64,000 bases of DNA from Mycobacterium paraseoulense (GTDB lineage: Bacteria > Actinomycetota > Actinomycetes > Mycobacteriales > Mycobacteriaceae). The DNA lies in contig NZ_AP022619.1 of assembly GCF_010731655.1 (NCBI RefSeq), positions 4,526,001 to 4,590,000 of the forward strand, in the 5' to 3' direction. The position numbers and the translations under genes are program-made. A model generated the notes under the pieces. It was not told where the DNA came from and did not search any database. It was given only the letters and a program-made list of their open reading frames with translations. Below, piece after piece: positions 50,871 through 58,380 of the stretch (position 1 is its first letter; each line of letters starts with the position of its first letter).

Positions 50871-52289
50871 TTGGACACCGTACTTGGCGTGTCAATGGCG
50901 CCGACGGCGGTCCGGATGGTGCTGGTCGAGGGCCAAAACGGCCAAGGCGCCACCGTCGACGAAGACAATTTCGACGTTCCGCCCGAAGACGACGCGGCAA
51001 CGCTCAGCGCCGCCAACCAGGTAGTCTCCGCGATCCTCGGAACGCGCCAGGGCGCGGCCGAGGGCGGCTACCAGCTGGCCTCGACCGGCGTCACCTTCAC
51101 CGACCCGATCGAGGCCGCCGCGCTGCGCGATGCGCTGGCCGCCCACAAGGTCGAGAACGTGATGTTGGTCTCGGCATTCCTGGCCGCGGCCGCCCTGGCG
51201 CAAGCGGTGGGCAGCCAGACCAACTACGCGCAGACGGCGCTGCTGTACATCGAGCCCGAGACGGCGACCCTGGCGGTGGTCAACAGCGCCGACGGGTCGG
51301 TCGCCGACGTCCGCCGGCAGCCGCTGCCGGCCGATGACGAGGCCGCGGTGGCCCAGCTGGCCGCGATGGTGTCGCAGGCCGAGACGCTCGAGACCCGCCC
51401 CGACGGGGTGTTCGTCGTCGGCTCCGGCATTGACCTCCCCCTGATCAAGCCCGCGCTGGAGGCGGCGACCTCGCTGCCGTTGTCGGCCCCCGAGGAGCCC
51501 GAAACGGCGCTGGCCCGGGGCGCGGCGCTGGCCTCGGCGCATGCCCCGCTGTTCTCGTCGTCCACCGCGGCGCTGGCCTACGCGCAAGACCCGGGCACCG
51601 GCGCCATCAACCCGTTCGCGGTGGCGCCCGGCTACTTCGACGTACCGGCGAACGCCGGCGAGGAAGGCCTCGCCTACAGCGCGGTGCCCGACGACGTCGA
51701 CGACTTCTACACCGGCGCGCACACCGGCGCCACCGCGCTCGTCGGCGCGGGCTATCCGGAGCGCCGCTCGTTCCGGCTGGTGGGCAGCATCGTTGCGGGC
51801 GTCTTCGTCATCGGTGTGGTGGCGCTGGTCGTCTCCCTGGCGATCGCCATCCGGCCGACCGCCAACGTCCGGCCCAGCCCGAACCAGAACGTCGTCGTCG
51901 CGCCCACCCGGCCGGCCCCGGCACCCGCGGCTCCCGCGCCGGCCGAGGCCCCGGCGCCAAAAGCCCCCGCGGCGCCGGCACCGGCTCCCAAGGCTCCGGC
52001 ACCCGCGCCTGAGGCCGCACCCGCGCCGGCCCCCGCTCCGGCCGCTCCCGCTCCGGTTCCCGAGGCCCCGGCGCCCGCACCGGTTCCGGAGGCCCCGGCG
52101 CCGGCCGCTCCGCCGCCCCCGCCGCCGATACAACTACCCCCGATCATCATCGGTGGGCCGCCGGCACCAAGAGGAGGTCGGTTCGGCGGTGGCGACGACG
52201 ACCGCGGCGGGTTCCCCGGGTTCGGTGGCGGCCACGGTCACGGCGGTTTCGGCCCCCATATCGGGATCCCGGGTATCCCCGGGCTGTAG
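50871..52289 (+). CDS. DUF7159-type membrane protein with Ala/Pro tail, copy 4
   Basis: 472 residues. A TTG start after GGAGGAA (50862-50868) gives MDTVLGVSMAP. The actin-like domain (about 1-250) is the least diverged from copy 2 (ENVMLVSAFLAAAALAQ, ALLYIEPETATLAVV, PEEPETALARGAALASAHAPLF). A membrane helix is at about 300-326. The tail is an APAPAP/EAPAPAP low-complexity region ending in Gly-rich residues and GIPGIPGL. Copies 2, 3 and 4 form a head-to-tail array with element 2 inside it. udgA follows after 95 bases. Confidence 0.83.
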   Translation: MDTVLGVSMAPTAVRMVLVEGQNGQGATVDEDNFDVPPEDDAATLSAANQVVSAILGTRQGAAEGGYQLASTGVTFTDPIEAAALRDALAAHKVENVMLVSAFLAAAALAQAVGSQTNYAQTALLYIEPETATLAVVNSADGSVADVRRQPLPADDEAAVAQLAAMVSQAETLETRPDGVFVVGSGIDLPLIKPALEAATSLPLSAPEEPETALARGAALASAHAPLFSSSTAALAYAQDPGTGAINPFAVAPGYFDVPANAGEEGLAYSAVPDDVDDFYTGAHTGATALVGAGYPERRSFRLVGSIVAGVFVIGVVALVVSLAIAIRPTANVRPSPNQNVVVAPTRPAPAPAAPAPAEAPAPKAPAAPAPAPKAPAPAPEAAPAPAPAPAAPAPVPEAPAPAPVPEAPAPAAPPPPPPIQLPPIIIGGPPAPRGGRFGGGDDDRGGFPGFGGGHGHGGFGPHIGIPGIPGL

Positions 52290-52384
52290 TGCACCGGCCG
52301 TTCGGTGCCACCTGTCATCTGCCGTTTGCCTCCCACTTAGCGGGGCGATGCAGTTAGGTCATCGCGGCGACCTACACCGGTTAT

Positions 52385-53710
52385 ATGCGATGCACCGTCT
52401 TCGGCACCGGTTACCTGGGTGCGACCCACGCCGTCGGAATGGCGGAACTGGGACACGAGGTCGTCGGGGTCGACATCGACGCGGGCAAGGTCGCCAAGCT
52501 CGCCGGCGGTGACATCCCCTTCTACGAGCCCGGCCTGCGCAAGCTGTTGACGAAGAACCTGGCGGCCGGGCGGCTGCGGTTCACCACCGACTACGACCTG
52601 GCGGCCGAGTTCGCCGACGTGCATTTCCTCGGGGTCGGCACACCGCAGAAGAAGGGCGAGTACGGCGCCGACTTGCGTCACGTGTACGCCGTCATCGACG
52701 CGCTGGTGCCGCGGCTGACGAGATCCTCGGTGCTGGTGGGTAAATCGACCGTTCCGGTGGGAACCGCGGCCGAGCTCAACCACCGGGCGGCCGCCCTGGC
52801 ACCCCGCGGCGTCGACGTCGAGATCGCCTGGAACCCCGAGTTTCTGCGCGAAGGCTACGCGGTGCACGACACCCTGCATCCGGACCGCATCGTGCTTGGC
52901 GTGCAACAGGATTCGACGCGCACCGAGACGGCCGTGCGCGAGCTCTACGGTCCACTGCTCGCCGAGGGAGTGCCGTTCCTGGTGACCGACCTGCAGACCG
53001 CGGAGCTGGTCAAGGTTTCCGCCAATGCCTTTCTGGCCACCAAGATCTCGTTCATCAACGCCATTTCCGAGGTGTGCGAGGCCGCGGGCGCCGACGTCAG
53101 CGTGCTGGCGGACGCGCTCGGCTACGACCCCCGGATCGGTCGGCAATTCCTCAACGCCGGTTTGGGTTTCGGCGGCGGCTGCCTGCCCAAGGACATCCGA
53201 GCCTTCATGGCCCGCGCCGGTGAACTGGGGGCCGACCAGGCCCTGACCTTCCTGCGCGAGGTCGACAGCATCAACATGCGCCGGCGCACCCGGATGGTCG
53301 AACTCGCCAACGCCGCCTGCGGCGGCTCGCTGCTGGGCGCCAACATCGCCGTGCTGGGCGCGGCGTTCAAGCCCGAATCCGACGACGTGCGCGACTCGCC
53401 CGCGCTCAACGTCGCCGGCCAGCTGCAGCTCAACGGCGCCGCGGTCAACGTGTACGACCCCAAGGCGCTGGAAAACGCGCAGCGGCTGTTCCCGACGCTG
53501 AACTACGCGGTGTCGGTCGAGGAGGCCTGCGAGCGCGCGGACGCGGTGCTCGTCCTGACCGAGTGGCGGCAGTTCATCGACCTCGACCCCGCCGACCTGG
53601 CCGACCGGGTGCGCGCCCGCGTCATCGTCGACGGCCGCAACTGCCTCGACGCCGCGCGCTGGACGCGGGCGGGCTGGCGGGTGTTCCGGCTGGGCGCGCC
53701 GCGCCCCTGA
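52385..53710 (+). CDS. udgA: UDP-glucose 6-dehydrogenase
   Basis: 441 residues. It oxidises UDP-glucose to UDP-glucuronate in two NAD-dependent steps, supplying precursors for envelope polysaccharides. Motifs are the N-terminal NAD loop GTGYLGATHAVGMAELGHEV, STVPVGT, NPEFLREG and the catalytic cysteine in GFGGGCLPKD (about residue 263), with NAFLATKISFIN between. The length agrees with Rv0322 (443). In M. tuberculosis it is remembered next to dcd; here three DUF7159 genes and an IS separate them. The start is an ATG at 52385. Confidence 0.94.
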   Translation: MRCTVFGTGYLGATHAVGMAELGHEVVGVDIDAGKVAKLAGGDIPFYEPGLRKLLTKNLAAGRLRFTTDYDLAAEFADVHFLGVGTPQKKGEYGADLRHVYAVIDALVPRLTRSSVLVGKSTVPVGTAAELNHRAAALAPRGVDVEIAWNPEFLREGYAVHDTLHPDRIVLGVQQDSTRTETAVRELYGPLLAEGVPFLVTDLQTAELVKVSANAFLATKISFINAISEVCEAAGADVSVLADALGYDPRIGRQFLNAGLGFGGGCLPKDIRAFMARAGELGADQALTFLREVDSINMRRRTRMVELANAACGGSLLGANIAVLGAAFKPESDDVRDSPALNVAGQLQLNGAAVNVYDPKALENAQRLFPTLNYAVSVEEACERADAVLVLTEWRQFIDLDPADLADRVRARVIVDGRNCLDAARWTRAGWRVFRLGAPRP

Positions 53711-53729
53711 GGCCGTTGACCCCGCCGAG

Positions 53730-53735
53730 TAGCCT
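53730..53735 (+). promoter_or_regulatory. Candidate -10 element for the Rv0332-like gene
   Basis: TAGCCT, 7 bases before the GTG at 53743; leaderless arrangement. Confidence 0.45.
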
Positions 53736-53742
53736 GACCGGG

Positions 53743-54498
53743 GTGGACTACGCCGGCGCATTCCTCGAAGAGAACCGCGCATTCTCCGAGCTTTTCCGCG
53801 ATGTCGACCACGCCACGCCGGTGCCGACCTGCCCGGGGTGGACCCTGAGCCAACTGCTGCGCCACGTCGGGCGCGGCGACCGCTGGGCGGCGCAGATCGT
53901 GCGCGACCGGCTTCAGGAGTTTCTCGACCCCCGATCCGTCGAGGGCGGCAAGCCGCCACCCGATCCGGCCGACGCGATCTCCTGGCTGCACGGCGGCGCG
54001 CAGCGGCTCCTCGACGCCGTCGAGCTCACCGGGGTGGAAACCCCGGTGTGGACGTTTCTCGGCTCCCGCCCGGCTAACTGGTGGGTCCGGCGCCGCCTGC
54101 ACGAGGTGGCCGTGCACCGGGCCGACGCGGCCATCGCGCTGGGATCCCCGTACACCCTGGACCCCGAGATTGCCGCCGACGGGATCACCGAATGGTTGGA
54201 GCGGCTCGCGATCCAGGCGGGCAGCGAGGGGGCGCCGCTCCCGCTCGACGGCGACAACACCCTGCACCTGCACGCCACCGACCCCGGGCTCGGCGCAGCC
54301 GGCGAGTGGACGATCGGCGTCGACGACGGCCGGATCACCTGGTCGCACGAGCACGGCAAGGGCACCGCGGCCCTGCGGGGCGGCGCCACCGAGCTGCTGC
54401 TGGCCATCCTGCGCCGGCTGCCGCTCGCGGACGCCGGCGTCGCGCTGTTCGGTGACGAGGGGGTGTGGCAGAACTGGCTCGACCGTACCCCGCTCTAG
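53743..54498 (+). CDS. Maleylpyruvate isomerase-family (DinB-like) protein, Rv0332-like
   Basis: 251 residues of the TIGR03083/mycothiol-dependent maleylpyruvate isomerase family. The N-terminal four-helix DinB-like domain has PTCPGWTLSQLLRHVGRGDRWA, with the first metal His in RHVG, and a later helix RRRLHEVAVHRADAA with the other His residues. Some members use mycothiol as a cofactor and others are only of the fold. The GTG at 53743 is fixed by the leaderless promoter. It is the first of three same-strand genes (Rv0332, Rv0333, rmlA order as remembered in M. tuberculosis). Confidence 0.87.
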   Translation: MDYAGAFLEENRAFSELFRDVDHATPVPTCPGWTLSQLLRHVGRGDRWAAQIVRDRLQEFLDPRSVEGGKPPPDPADAISWLHGGAQRLLDAVELTGVETPVWTFLGSRPANWWVRRRLHEVAVHRADAAIALGSPYTLDPEIAADGITEWLERLAIQAGSEGAPLPLDGDNTLHLHATDPGLGAAGEWTIGVDDGRITWSHEHGKGTAALRGGATELLLAILRRLPLADAGVALFGDEGVWQNWLDRTPL

Positions 54499-54521
54499 CC
54501 CCGCCGCCGGGGCGCACACGG

Positions 54522-54527
54522 TAACTT
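54522..54527 (+). promoter_or_regulatory. Candidate -10 element for the Rv0333-like gene
   Basis: TAACTT, 7 bases before the ATG at 54535; leaderless arrangement. Confidence 0.45.
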
Positions 54528-54534
54528 GCACACC

Positions 54535-54909
54535 ATGACCACTTCGGAGATCGCCACCGTCCTGGCATGGCACGACGCGCTCAACGCCGCCGATCTGGAA
54601 ACCCTGGTCGAGCTGTCCAGCGACGACATCGAGATCGGCGACGCGCACGGCGCCGCGCAGGGCCACGAGGCGCTGCGACGCTGGGCCGCTTCCCGCGACG
54701 GCACGGCCGAAGTCGGCCGGATGTACGTGCACGACGGTGTCGTGGTCGTCGAACAGAAGGTCAGCGCCCCGGACAATCCCGGCGCTGTCACCACCGCGGC
54801 GTCGGCATTCCGGGTGGTCCACGACCACGTCACGTCCGTGTTCCGGCACGAGGACCTGGCGTCGGCGCTGGCGGCCACCGAGCTCACCGAATCCGACCTC
54901 GTCAACTGA
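54535..54909 (+). CDS. SnoaL-like NTF2-fold protein, Rv0333-like
   Basis: 124 residues, the same length as remembered for Rv0333. It has the NTF2-fold opening helix [26 protein letters not shown] followed by four strands. The pocket residues cannot be tied to a substrate. The ATG at 54535 lies 7 bases after TAACTT; the upstream TTG at 54526 overlaps that box. It lies 36 bases after the Rv0332-like gene and 28 bases before rmlA. Confidence 0.85.
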   Translation: MTTSEIATVLAWHDALNAADLETLVELSSDDIEIGDAHGAAQGHEALRRWAASRDGTAEVGRMYVHDGVVVVEQKVSAPDNPGAVTTAASAFRVVHDHVTSVFRHEDLASALAATELTESDLVN

Positions 54910-54937
54910 GCAATTGAGCGTGGAAGAGGGGACCACC

Positions 54938-55813
54938 ATGCGCGGGATCATCCTGGCCGGCGGCTCGGGCACTCGCCTGCATCCGATCACCGTGGGCATC
55001 AGCAAGCAGTTGCTGCCGGTGTACGACAAACCGATGGTCTACTACCCGCTGTCCACCCTGATGATGGCCGGGATTCGCGACATCCTGGTGATCACCACCC
55101 CGCACGACGCGGCGGGCTTCGAGCGGCTCCTGGGCGACGGCTCGCAATTCGGGATCAACATCAGCTACGTCACCCAGGAACGGCCCGACGGCCTGGCCCA
55201 GGCCTTCGTCCTGGGCGCCGACCACATCGGCAACGACTCGGTGGCATTGGTGTTGGGAGACAACATCTTCTACGGCCCCGGGCTGGGCACCAGCCTGAGC
55301 CGTTTCCAAACCATCAGCGGCGGAGCGGTTTTCGCGTACTGGGTGGCCAACCCGTCGGCGTACGGTGTCGTCGAGTTCAGTGACGACGGCACGGCCCTGT
55401 CGCTGGAGGAGAAACCCAAGACACCGAAATCCAATTACGCGGTGCCGGGACTGTACTTCTACGACAACGACGTGATCGAGATCGCCAGGAGTCTGAAGAA
55501 GTCGGCGCGCGGGGAGTACGAGATCACCGAGGTCAACCAGATCTACCTGAATCGGGGCCGGCTCTCGGTCGAGGTGATGGCCCGCGGAACGGCCTGGCTG
55601 GACACGGGCACATTCGACTCCCTGCTCGACGCCAGCGACTTCGTGCGCACGCTGGAGCGGCGGCAGGGCCTGAAGGTCAGCGTCCCCGAGGAAGTGGCGT
55701 GGCAGCAGGGCTGGATCACCGACGAGCAGCTGGCCCAGCAAGCGCAGACCCTGCTCAAGTCCGGGTACGGCGGCTATCTGCTGGATCTGTTGGAGCGGAG
55801 CCGATTTCACTAG
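54938..55813 (+). CDS. rmlA: Glucose-1-phosphate thymidylyltransferase RmlA
   Basis: 291 residues (288 remembered for Rv0334). It makes dTDP-glucose from glucose-1-phosphate and dTTP, the first step to dTDP-rhamnose, which links arabinogalactan to peptidoglycan. Motifs are the nucleotide loop [40 protein letters not shown] with the metal Asp, and the sugar-binding EEKPKTPKS and [22 protein letters not shown] precedes the ATG. Its last 59 bases overlap the end of the convergent YibE/F gene, an unusually long overlap for two conserved genes. Confidence 0.95.
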   Translation: MRGIILAGGSGTRLHPITVGISKQLLPVYDKPMVYYPLSTLMMAGIRDILVITTPHDAAGFERLLGDGSQFGINISYVTQERPDGLAQAFVLGADHIGNDSVALVLGDNIFYGPGLGTSLSRFQTISGGAVFAYWVANPSAYGVVEFSDDGTALSLEEKPKTPKSNYAVPGLYFYDNDVIEIARSLKKSARGEYEITEVNQIYLNRGRLSVEVMARGTAWLDTGTFDSLLDASDFVRTLERRQGLKVSVPEEVAWQQGWITDEQLAQQAQTLLKSGYGGYLLDLLERSRFH

Positions 55814-57023
55814 GCTTCGCCAGCGCCGCGGCGATCGCCGTCGTCAGCGGCACCGACAACGCCAGCGCGACACCGCCCACCGCCGACCGGGCGATCTCGA
55901 TCGCCACGCTCTCGCTGGTCAGCACGTCGGCCAGGGAACGGTTGGCCACGCTGAACAGCAGCAGCAGCGGCAGCGAACTGCCGGCATAGGCCAGCACCAG
56001 CGTGTACACCGTGCTGGCGATGTGGTCGCGACCGACCCGAATGGCGCCCACGAAGATCGCGCGCCGCGAACCGCCGAGGTGGGCCAGCTCGAACACCGTG
56101 GAGGCCTGGGTCACCGTCACGTCGTTGAGCACACCCAGCGACCCGATGATGAAGCCGGCGAGCAGCAGGCCACTGATCGACACGCTGCCCAGGTACGCGC
56201 TGACGGTGGCGTTCTGGTCGTCGGACAAGCCGGTCAGATGGGCCAGTTGAATTGCGGCCCAGGACAATCCCGCGGCCAGCAAGAGCGACGTCAGGGTGCC
56301 CAGCAGCGCGGCGCTGGTGCGCAGGCTCACGCCGTGGGCCAGATAGATGACCGCGTAGAGGATCGCCGCCGAGGCCACCAGGGCCACCGGAATCGCGGGG
56401 GCGCCGTCGCGCAGCGCCGGCAGCAGAAACACCACCAGCACCGCGAACGCGACCACGATGCCGACCAGCGCCAGCAGCCCCCGCCAGCGCGCCACGGCGA
56501 CGACCACCACCGCGAACGCGACGGCCAGGGCGACCAACGGCCAGCCGCGTTCGAAGTCGTAGAACGCGTAGCTGGTGGCGCCCTGGTCGTCGACCTGGCG
56601 GACGAGCCGAATGTGGTCTCCCACCGCGAACTTCGGCTGGCCGGGGCCGGGCGAGGACTCCAGCAAGGTGCCGGCGCCGGCGTTGGGGCCGGAATCGATG
56701 GCCACCTGGGTCAGCACGCACCGGCCGGCGCCCGGCGGCGCCGGTTGTGGTGCGGTGGTGAGCACCTGGCTGACCGACGGGCTGCCGCAATCGCCCAGGC
56801 CGCTGGACAGCACATGCCCGGCCTGCGTGCTCACCGCGCCCCCGGCCGCGTTCTGGAACGGCATGGGGATGTCGACGTGCTCGCGGCTGGGCCACAGCGC
56901 GACGGCGCCGCCCAGGACCGCCAGACCGATCGCGACCAGCAGCCCGACGACGATCCTGGCGGGCAGCGGGTCGACCGGGGCCGGGCCGGACGGGCGGTGC
57001 GAGTGGGAGTGCGAGTGGCTCAC
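55755..57023 (-). CDS. YibE/F-family polytopic membrane protein with His-rich N-terminus
   Basis: 422 residues. The start [12 protein letters not shown] has four closely spaced histidines and may bind metal. One helix (about 23-45) leads to an extracytoplasmic beta-rich domain (about 50-155). Then come seven or eight helices of the YibE/F domain, with [16 protein letters not shown] and the long [18 protein letters not shown] loop typical of the family. Transport is suspected for YibE/F proteins but no substrate is known. The GTG at 57023 lies 7 bases after TACGGT, which decides it over the GTG at 57032. It is convergent with rmlA. Confidence 0.86.
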   Translation of the reverse strand: MSHSHSHSHRPSGPAPVDPLPARIVVGLLVAIGLAVLGGAVALWPSREHVDIPMPFQNAAGGAVSTQAGHVLSSGLGDCGSPSVSQVLTTAPQPAPPGAGRCVLTQVAIDSGPNAGAGTLLESSPGPGQPKFAVGDHIRLVRQVDDQGATSYAFYDFERGWPLVALAVAFAVVVVAVARWRGLLALVGIVVAFAVLVVFLLPALRDGAPAIPVALVASAAILYAVIYLAHGVSLRTSAALLGTLTSLLLAAGLSWAAIQLAHLTGLSDDQNATVSAYLGSVSISGLLLAGFIIGSLGVLNDVTVTQASTVFELAHLGGSRRAIFVGAIRVGRDHIASTVYTLVLAYAGSSLPLLLLFSVANRSLADVLTSESVAIEIARSAVGGVALALSVPLTTAIAAALAKPSEIGSAPTDPADSRRTRT

Positions 57024-57030
57024 CCGGTCC

Positions 57031-57036
57031 ACCGTA
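57031..57036 (-). promoter_or_regulatory. Candidate -10 element for the YibE/F gene
   Basis: TACGGT on the minus strand, 7 bases before the GTG at 57023; leaderless arrangement. Confidence 0.45.
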
Positions 57037-57058
57037 GAGGCGCCGGCTGCGAAGATGC

Positions 57059-58315
57059 CTACTGGCGATAGCCGACCAGGAAGTTGCCCAGCCGCTCGAT
57101 CGCCGCGGCCAGGTCACGGGCCCACGGCAGCGTGACGATGCGCAGGTGATCCGGTGCCGGCCAATTGAATCCGGTGCCCTGGGTGACCAGGATCTTCTCC
57201 TGCAGCAGCAGGTCGAGGACCAGCTGTTCGTCGTCGGTGATGTCGTAGACCTCGGGGTCGAGCCGGGGGAAGGCGTACAGCGCGCCCTCGGGCTTCACGC
57301 AGGACACCCCGGGAATCTCGTTCAGTTTCTCCCAGGCGACGTCGCGCTGCTCGAGCAGCCGGCCGCCGGGCAGCACCAGGTCTTCGATGCTCTGGTGGCC
57401 GCCCAGGGCGACCTGAATCCCATGCTGGGCGGGCACATTGGGGCACAGCCGCATATTGGCCAGCAGATTGATGCCCTCGATGAAGCTCTCGGCGTGGTCC
57501 TTGGGCCCGGTGATCGCCAGCCAGCCCGCGCGGTATCCGGCGACCCGGTAGGCCTTGGACAGCCCATTGAAGGTGAGGCACAACATGTCCGGCGCCAGCG
57601 TGGCCACGTTGATGTGCTTGGCGTCGTCGTAGAGGATCTTGTCGTAGATCTCGTCGGCGAGTAGCAGCAGTTCGTGCTTGCGCGCGAGTTCCACCATCTG
57701 GGTGAGGACGCCGTGGCTGTACACGGCGCCGGTCGGGTTGTTGGGGTTGATGATGACCAGCGCCTTGGTGCGCTCGGTGATCTTGGATTCCAGGTCGGCG
57801 ATGTCGGGCTGCCAGCCCTGGGTCTCGTCGCACAGGTAGTGCACGGGCGTGCCGCCGGCCAGCGACGTCGACGCCGTCCACAGCGGGTAGTCGGGCGAGG
57901 GGATCAACACCTCGTCGCCGTTGTCGAGCAGGGCCTGCAGCGTCATCGTGATCAGCTCGGAGCACCCGTTGCCCAGGTAGACGTCGTCGACGTCGAACCG
58001 GGGGAAGCCCTCGACCAACTCGTAGCGGGTGACCACGGCGCGGCGGGCGGGCAGGATGCCCTGCGAATCCGAGTAGCCCTGCGCGTACGGCAGGGCCTGG
58101 ATCATGTCGCGCATGATCACGTCGGGCGCCTCGAAGCCGAACGGCGCCGGATTGCCGATGTTGAGCTTGAGGATGCGGTGCCCTTCGGCCTCCAGCCGCG
58201 CGGCGTGCTGGTGCACCGGACCGCGGATCTCGTACAGGACGTCCCGGAGCTTGGACGACTGCGCGAAGACGCGCTGCCGGTGGTGGGCGGTCGCGTGCAG
58301 GGGCAGTTGGTGCAT
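57059..58315 (-). CDS. aspC: PLP-dependent aminotransferase, Rv0337c (aspC) family, AlaA-like
   Basis: 418 residues of fold-type I. The Schiff-base lysine lies in TFNGLSKAYRVAGYRAGW, the substrate-carboxylate Arg near the end (PDHLRIVTLPW), and NPNNPTGAVYS and ADEIYDKILYDD bind the cofactor. It is annotated aspC in M. tuberculosis. Segments such as SSKLRDVLYEIRGPV, LNIGNPAPFGFEAPD and SCVKPEGALYAFP match what I recall of E. coli AlaA, a glutamate-pyruvate transaminase, so alanine synthesis is a real alternative. The ATG at 58315 follows GAGGTGACC. It lies 65 bases after the Rv0338c gene on the same strand and probably shares its transcript. Confidence 0.92.
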   Translation of the reverse strand: MHQLPLHATAHHRQRVFAQSSKLRDVLYEIRGPVHQHAARLEAEGHRILKLNIGNPAPFGFEAPDVIMRDMIQALPYAQGYSDSQGILPARRAVVTRYELVEGFPRFDVDDVYLGNGCSELITMTLQALLDNGDEVLIPSPDYPLWTASTSLAGGTPVHYLCDETQGWQPDIADLESKITERTKALVIINPNNPTGAVYSHGVLTQMVELARKHELLLLADEIYDKILYDDAKHINVATLAPDMLCLTFNGLSKAYRVAGYRAGWLAITGPKDHAESFIEGINLLANMRLCPNVPAQHGIQVALGGHQSIEDLVLPGGRLLEQRDVAWEKLNEIPGVSCVKPEGALYAFPRLDPEVYDITDDEQLVLDLLLQEKILVTQGTGFNWPAPDHLRIVTLPWARDLAAAIERLGNFLVGYRQ

Positions 58316-58380
58316 GGTCACCTCACCAATGGTGCCACTTCTGTCCACCGAATTTTGCCGGCAAGCGGCAAAATCCCAGA

